64,000 nucleotides of DNA from the NCBI GenBank assembly GCA_050633465.1, contig JBOEGO010000016.1, positions 1 to 64,000 on the forward strand. The letters run 5' to 3'. The position numbers and the translations under genes were made by a program. The notes under the pieces are model-generated. The model did not search any database. It saw nothing but the letters and a program-made list of their open reading frames with translations, and was not told the origin of the DNA. The DNA is from UBA3069 sp050633465 (GTDB taxonomy: Bacteria > Pseudomonadota > Alphaproteobacteria > Rhodobacterales > Rhodobacteraceae). Position 1 is the stretch's first letter. Every line of letters begins with the position of its first letter. Of this stretch, positions 60,049-64,000 are shown in pieces.

Positions 60049-61165
60049 GGTGGCCAAGCTGCTGCTGATCTGGCTGATGTCAAGTCTGGCAACGATCACA
60101 ACCGCGCATGAGGTCACGCCGACCATCGCCAATCTGTATGTCAAAGACGGGCAGACGGTGCTGGAATTGCGCCTGAACGTCGAGGCGTTTCTGGCCGAAA
60201 TTGATCTGGACGGGGTTGCGGACACCGACAACACCGATCAATCCGGCCAATATGATGCGCTGCGCGCGCTTGAACCTGATGCCCTGCGCCCTGTGGTTAC
60301 AGATGGCATGGCGGTGATCATGTCTGGTTTTACCCTGAATGTTGATGGCACCCCGCTGCCTATGTCGTTTGAATCCATGCAGTTGCAACCCGCAGGTAAT
60401 GTTGATTTGCCCCGCGCCAGCGACCTGACCTTTATCGCTGACATGCCCGCGAATGCGCAAAATTTCCGGCTGGATTGGGCGCAGGGCAATGGCGAAATCG
60501 TGCTGCGCCAGCAGGGTGTGGACGACCCTTATACCGGCTATATCAATGGCGGCGCGTCGTCACCTGATATCGCCATTGCGGGTGGCACCCCCTCTGTTAC
60601 GGCGCTGGCGGCCTTTGCCCAATATGTGCCGGTGGGGTTTGATCATATTCTGCCCAAGGGGCTGGATCATATCCTGTTCGTTCTGGGGCTGTTTTTTCTG
60701 TCGCCGCGGCTGAAACCGCTGTTGTGGCAGGTGTCGGCCTTTACGCTGGCGCATACGGTAACCCTGGCGGCCGGTGCTATGGGCTGGGTCAATGTGCCCG
60801 CCAGTATTGTGGAACCCCTGATCGCCGCGTCGATCTGTTGGATTGCGGTGGAAAATATCATTGGTGACGGGAAATTGCACCGCTGGCGACCCGTTGTGAT
60901 TTTCAGCTTTGGCTTGCTACACGGGCTGGGCTTTGCCTCGGTTCTGGGGGAATTCGGCCTGCCACAGGGGCAGTTCATTCCCGCGTTGATCGGGTTTAAC
61001 GTCGGGGTCGAACTGGGCCAGCTGACGGTGATCGCACTTGCATTCCTTGCCGTAGGTATCTGGTTTCGCAGCAAAAACTGGTATCGTCAGGCCATCGCCA
61101 TGCCCGCATCAGGGGTGATTGCCATGATCGGCGCCTATTGGGTGGTGGAACGGGTGTTCCTGTAA
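60029..61165 (+). CDS. HupE/UreJ-family membrane protein with a periplasmic N-terminal domain
   Basis: A 378-residue protein. Signal peptide (to TTA, about residue 23), then a mature start HEVTPTIANLYVKDG and a periplasmic domain to about residue 200. Six membrane helices follow with the HupE/UreJ_2 signs GFDHILPKGLDHILFVLGLF, FTLAHTVTLA, FGLLHGLGFA and GFNVGVELGQ, whose His and Glu residues suit nickel, cobalt or another divalent metal. The ATG at 60029 has GAGGGGAAGA just upstream; ATG 60047 is an alternative. With 60029 the 5' end overlaps the divergent gene by 20 bp. Confidence 0.83.
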   Translation: MRNTCFMVAKLLLIWLMSSLATITTAHEVTPTIANLYVKDGQTVLELRLNVEAFLAEIDLDGVADTDNTDQSGQYDALRALEPDALRPVVTDGMAVIMSGFTLNVDGTPLPMSFESMQLQPAGNVDLPRASDLTFIADMPANAQNFRLDWAQGNGEIVLRQQGVDDPYTGYINGGASSPDIAIAGGTPSVTALAAFAQYVPVGFDHILPKGLDHILFVLGLFFLSPRLKPLLWQVSAFTLAHTVTLAAGAMGWVNVPASIVEPLIAASICWIAVENIIGDGKLHRWRPVVIFSFGLLHGLGFASVLGEFGLPQGQFIPALIGFNVGVELGQLTVIALAFLAVGIWFRSKNWYRQAIAMPASGVIAMIGAYWVVERVFL

Positions 61166-61345
61166 CGCTCAAAAACCCGAAAAATATGGCGTTTCGGGCT
61201 TGCCAGCCGGGCAGGGGGATTGTAATAGCGCGCTACTCAAACCCGCAGGTGGGGTTGGGCGTATGAGGGAGACATCCTTATAGGTCCGCCGGTTGGGCAT
61301 TTGCCCTGACACCCCGCCGAGGCGTAAACCGGAAAGGAAAAAGAC

Positions 61346-62104
61346 ATGGCTCTTCCAGAGTTTTCCATGCGTCAGCTTCTTGAAGCAGGCGTTCACTTTG
61401 GCCACCAGACGCAGCGCTGGAACCCACGTATGGGTCCGTATATCTACGGCGCGCGCAACGGCATCCACATCATGGACCTGACACAGACCGTTCCCATGCT
61501 GGACGCGGCGCTGAACATCATCCGTGACACCGTGGCGAAAAACGGCCGCGTTCTGTTCGTTGGCACCAAACGTCAGGCCGCACAGCCCGTCGCCGATGCC
61601 GCAGAAAAATGCGCACAGTATTACATGAACCACCGTTGGCTGGGCGGCACGCTGACCAACTGGCAGACCGTTTCGCAGTCGATCAACCGCCTGAAGGCGA
61701 TTGACGAAGCAGCCGAGCGCGGCTTTGAGGGCCTGACCAAGAAAGAGCGTCTGGGCATGGAACGCGAGCAGGCGAAACTGAACGCCTCGCTGGGCGGCAT
61801 CCGCGAAATGGGCGGTGTTCCCGACCTGCTGTTCGTCATCGACGTGAAAAAAGAGCAACTGGCCATCGCCGAAGCCAACAAACTGGGTATTCCCGTTGTT
61901 GCTGTGGTTGATACCAACTGTTCGCCCGACGGGATTGATTATGTCATCCCCGGCAACGACGATGCGGCACGCGCCATCGCGCTGTATACCGATCTGGCAT
62001 CGCGTGCAGCACTGGACGGTATGACCGCACAGATGGGCGCAGCCGGTGTTGACCTTGGCGCATTGGAAGAAGCCCCGGTTGAAGAAGCCGTAGCCGAAGC
62101 CTGA
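61346..62104 (+). CDS. rpsB: 30S ribosomal protein S2
   Basis: A 252-residue protein with the S2 signs MRQLLEAGVHFGHQTQRWNP (20-residue N-terminal region), FVGTKRQAAQ, HRWLGGTLTNW and NCSPDGIDYVIPGNDDA. GGAAAGG lies before the ATG. The 180-base leader holds a CCCGAAA/TTTCGGG hairpin at 61176-61198 and may carry autoregulation, as is common for rpsB. The C-terminus is acidic, Ala/Glu-rich. tsf follows after 106 bp. Confidence 0.97.
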   Translation: MALPEFSMRQLLEAGVHFGHQTQRWNPRMGPYIYGARNGIHIMDLTQTVPMLDAALNIIRDTVAKNGRVLFVGTKRQAAQPVADAAEKCAQYYMNHRWLGGTLTNWQTVSQSINRLKAIDEAAERGFEGLTKKERLGMEREQAKLNASLGGIREMGGVPDLLFVIDVKKEQLAIAEANKLGIPVVAVVDTNCSPDGIDYVIPGNDDAARAIALYTDLASRAALDGMTAQMGAAGVDLGALEEAPVEEAVAEA

Positions 62105-62210
62105 TCCATGTAGGGCAGGGCGCATCTGTGCCCGCCCGTCATGAAAATGTCACCGGGTGGCGGCTAAACCGCCCCCGGACCCGTTTCATAGAATTTCGAG
62201 GAGCCGTAAC

Positions 62211-63089
62211 ATGGCGATCACTGCTGCAATGGTGAAAGAACTGCGCGAAACATCTGGCGCAGGCATGATGGACGCGAAAAAAGCGCTGACCGAAACCGAT
62301 GGCGACATGGAAGCCGCAATCGACTGGTTGCGCACCAAAGGTCTGGCGAAAGCCGCCAAAAAATCCGGTCGCACCGCCGCCGAAGGTCTGGTGGCCGTGG
62401 CTGTGGACGGTGGCAACGCCGTTGCTGTCGAAGTGAACTCGGAAACCGATTTCGTCGGTAAGAACGCCGAATTCCAGGGCATGGTTGCGGGCATCGCCAG
62501 CGCCGCGCTGACTGTCGATGATCTGGACGCGCTGAACGCGGCCGAAGTCAACGGCAAGCCGGTTTCGACCGTGATCACCGATGCGATCGCCAAAATCGGC
62601 GAAAACATGACCCTGCGCCGGATGCAGAAAATTTCGGGCGACAAGGTTGTGTCTTATGTTCACAACGCTGTCACCGATGGCATGGGCAAAATCGGTGTTC
62701 TGGTTGCAATGACGGGTGATGATGATGCATTCGCACGTCAGGTCGCCATGCACATCGCAGCCGCCAACCCCGCCTCCCTGTCCGAAGCAGATCTGGACGC
62801 TGCCGTTGTCGAGAAAGAAAAGCAGGTCCAGATGGACATTGCACGCGAATCCGGCAAACCCGAAGCAGTGATCGAAAAGATGATCGTTGGCCGTATGAAG
62901 AAATTCATCGCCGAATCGACTCTGCTGGGTCAGGCATTCGTTGTGAACCCCGACCTGACAGTCGAGGCAGCCGCCAAAGAAGCAGGCGTGACCATCACCG
63001 GTTTCGTGCGTCTGGAAGTGGGTGAAGGCATCGAAGTGGTGAAAGAAGACTTCGCAGCCGAGGTCGCCAAGACCGCCGCAGGCGCGTAA
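62211..63089 (+). CDS. tsf: Elongation factor Ts
   Basis: A 292-residue nucleotide exchange factor for EF-Tu. MVKELRETSGAGMMDAKKAL at the N-terminus and the core VEVNSETDFVGKN (the EF-Tu contact TDFV) are intact. It is in the usual rpsB-tsf operon, and a strong terminator follows. GAGGAGCC precedes the ATG. Confidence 0.97.
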   Translation: MAITAAMVKELRETSGAGMMDAKKALTETDGDMEAAIDWLRTKGLAKAAKKSGRTAAEGLVAVAVDGGNAVAVEVNSETDFVGKNAEFQGMVAGIASAALTVDDLDALNAAEVNGKPVSTVITDAIAKIGENMTLRRMQKISGDKVVSYVHNAVTDGMGKIGVLVAMTGDDDAFARQVAMHIAAANPASLSEADLDAAVVEKEKQVQMDIARESGKPEAVIEKMIVGRMKKFIAESTLLGQAFVVNPDLTVEAAAKEAGVTITGFVRLEVGEGIEVVKEDFAAEVAKTAAGA

Positions 63090-63154
63090 TCCGAAAAGCG
63101 TCTGGCCCCACCAAGGGGCCGGTCGCACGGGTTGCCACGCAATGCTCTGAAACG

Positions 63155-63189
63155 ACGGTGCCGCCCCCAGGGACGGCACCGTTTTTTTT
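63155..63189 (+). terminator. Strong rho-independent terminator after tsf
   Basis: ACGGTGCCG and CGGCACCGT form a 9-bp stem with a 10-base loop, followed by eight T. It lies about 65 bp after the tsf stop. Confidence 0.92.
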
Positions 63190-63503
63190 GGCCTCTCCAC
63201 CCCGGGACAATGGGGATGAAAGGAGGGAGAGGGCCGTAGTGCCGACCCGAGGCAGAAAATACGCCCCGGGCCGACGTCCGGATTGTCCGGCGGTCTGATC
63301 AGTGCCCCGAAATCACGAGGGTGATCATCCCGATGTTCCCTGGCTAAAGCCACCACTCACGGAACGATTTCAGACTGCCAATTAAGTGCCAATTAAGAAA
63401 GTAAGGGATTCCCTACCCATCGGCATAGGGCTTCGCCCTTGGGTGGAAAAATGGGTGATTTCAGGGGGATAGGTTGACCCGGCTGACCTTATGGTCAAGA
63501 ACG
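63190..63503. other. Intergenic region between tsf and the LuxR-type gene, with several small repeats
   Basis: No gene seen. Elements: a tandem direct repeat TGCCAATTAAG (63376-63386 and 63387-63397); the dyad AGGGATTCCCT at about 63403-63413; a compound hairpin with AGGGC-TTC-GCCCT inside CCCA...TGGG (about 63416-63446); and TGACC-TTAT-GGTCA at 63484-63497 just after the leftward luxR stop. None has a T run, so the luxR terminator is unclear. Confidence 0.55.
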
Positions 63504-64000
63504 TCAGGGCAGGGAGGTCGTCTGGCCGTCGAACACAAACATCTGGTTGCGAAAGGCCGCTTTCAGCACAGCTTGTGCCGAAGTTTCCACGCTCAGCGCC
63601 TCGCGCGCCAAACGCAGATGTTTTTCAACCGTGGCCGGTGTCAGCCCCATCAGCATTGCAATATCCTGCGTCGTCTTGCCATCACCAACCCATTCCAGCG
63701 CCTCGATCTGGCGTTTGGTCAAGGGGCGCCCAAGGCCCGAGTAAGGCAGGGTCTGAATTTTGAGATGGGCGACATTGTTCATGACGATGATGTCCTGCCC
63801 GTGCTTTTCCCACATCGCATCTATCTGGTCTTGCGAAATATCCGGCGCGGCGGTCAGGGCAATCGCGCCCTTGTTGCGCTGCGACAGCGATTTGAAACTG
63901 ATGGTGTAACCGGCATGAACCTTTTGCGACAGGTTGAACGCGATCACCTTGCGCTCTTCTTCGGACAGTTCATTCAGGCGCACGCGTTCGGCCAGCACGC
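63504..64000 (-). CDS. LuxR-family regulator with autoinducer-type N-terminal domain, 5' end beyond the window
   Basis: The visible 165 residues are the C-terminal two thirds. The end of an autoinducer-binding-like domain is followed by the LuxR HTH (PLTKRQIEALEWVGDGKTTQDIAMLMGLTPATVEKHL, about 37 residues). The frame is open to the window edge; a GTG at 63998 is in frame, but the full family length (about 240-250) suggests the true start lies outside. No luxI gene is seen, so it may be an orphan quorum-sensing regulator. Confidence 0.8.
   Translation of the reverse strand, partial: VLAERVRLNELSEEERKVIAFNLSQKVHAGYTISFKSLSQRNKGAIALTAAPDISQDQIDAMWEKHGQDIIVMNNVAHLKIQTLPYSGLGRPLTKRQIEALEWVGDGKTTQDIAMLMGLTPATVEKHLRLAREALSVETSAQAVLKAAFRNQMFVFDGQTTSLP

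Noticed and set aside
62139..63356. 405-residue - strand frame across tsf
   Set aside because: It mirrors the highly conserved tsf gene, has an excess of His and Phe, and no family sign.
1..64000. tRNA, rRNA, CRISPR array, IS element or prophage
   Set aside because: Gaps between genes were scanned by eye; no cloverleaf arms, spaced repeats, transposase or integrase frames were seen.

Overview
The window looks like chromosomal DNA of an alphaproteobacterium of the Rhodobacteraceae (Roseobacter group). GC is high. The gene order dusB-ntrB-ntrC-ntrY-ntrX-trkA-trkH-hfq-hflX is typical of that group. So are the fused ispDF gene, the eukaryote-type NADP isocitrate dehydrogenase, the stand-alone pterin-binding piece of methionine synthase, and an NtrC lacking the sigma54-contact motif. 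No IS element, prophage, CRISPR array, tRNA or rRNA was found. The left edge cuts a UxaA-type dehydratase gene and the right edge cuts a LuxR-type regulator gene.

Region 1 (1-10.6 kb) is a sugar-acid catabolic island. A TRAP transporter operon (dctP, dctQ, dctM, then a UxaA-family dehydratase) runs leftward. A GntR/FCD regulator followed by an FAH-family hydrolase runs rightward. A tightly overlapping leftward operon then encodes a RuBisCO-like protein, a DUF1537 kinase and a short dehydrogenase/oxidoisomerase. That last trio matches the D-apionate route (ApnO, OiaK, OiaT/OiaX). Four near-identical palindromes with core TGGTATACCA lie before dctP (two), gntR and the RuBisCO-like gene, so the units probably form one regulon.

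Region 2 (10.7-27.2 kb) is mostly housekeeping: rlmE and ppx/gppA; a folate/methionine block (small 'virulence factor' protein, MetF-type reductase, methyl-THF:cobalamin methyltransferase); a short glucokinase; an orphan HisKA_2 sensor kinase; a peroxiredoxin; lipA; a cytochrome c'/dihaem cytochrome/ClpP-like trio; a Sel1 protein; hpt; a COQ10-type START protein; amtB; and pncC-pgpA-ispDF.

Region 3 (27.3-39.8 kb) is the nitrogen and potassium block dusB-ntrBC-ntrYX-(antisense lipoprotein)-trkA-trkH-hfq-hflX.

Region 4 (39.8-60 kb) is mixed: penicillin acylase family protein, 3-hydroxyisobutyrate dehydrogenase family protein, SMR and YitT membrane proteins, icd, a Bcr/CflA exporter, a two-TM potassium channel, an FrnE-type DsbA, an acyl-CoA synthetase with a divergent XRE-cupin regulator, an entericidin, a family 5 solute-binding protein, 3-hydroxybutyrate dehydrogenase with a patatin, an FAD oxidoreductase, DUF502, and the pseudouridine pair psuK-psuG. 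A probable unannotated small RNA (about 52753-52828) has a good promoter, a perfect stem-loop and a strong terminator.

Region 5 (59.2-64 kb) holds a divergent DUF4198/HupE-UreJ pair whose 5' ends appear to overlap, rpsB-tsf with a strong terminator, and the truncated LuxR-type gene.
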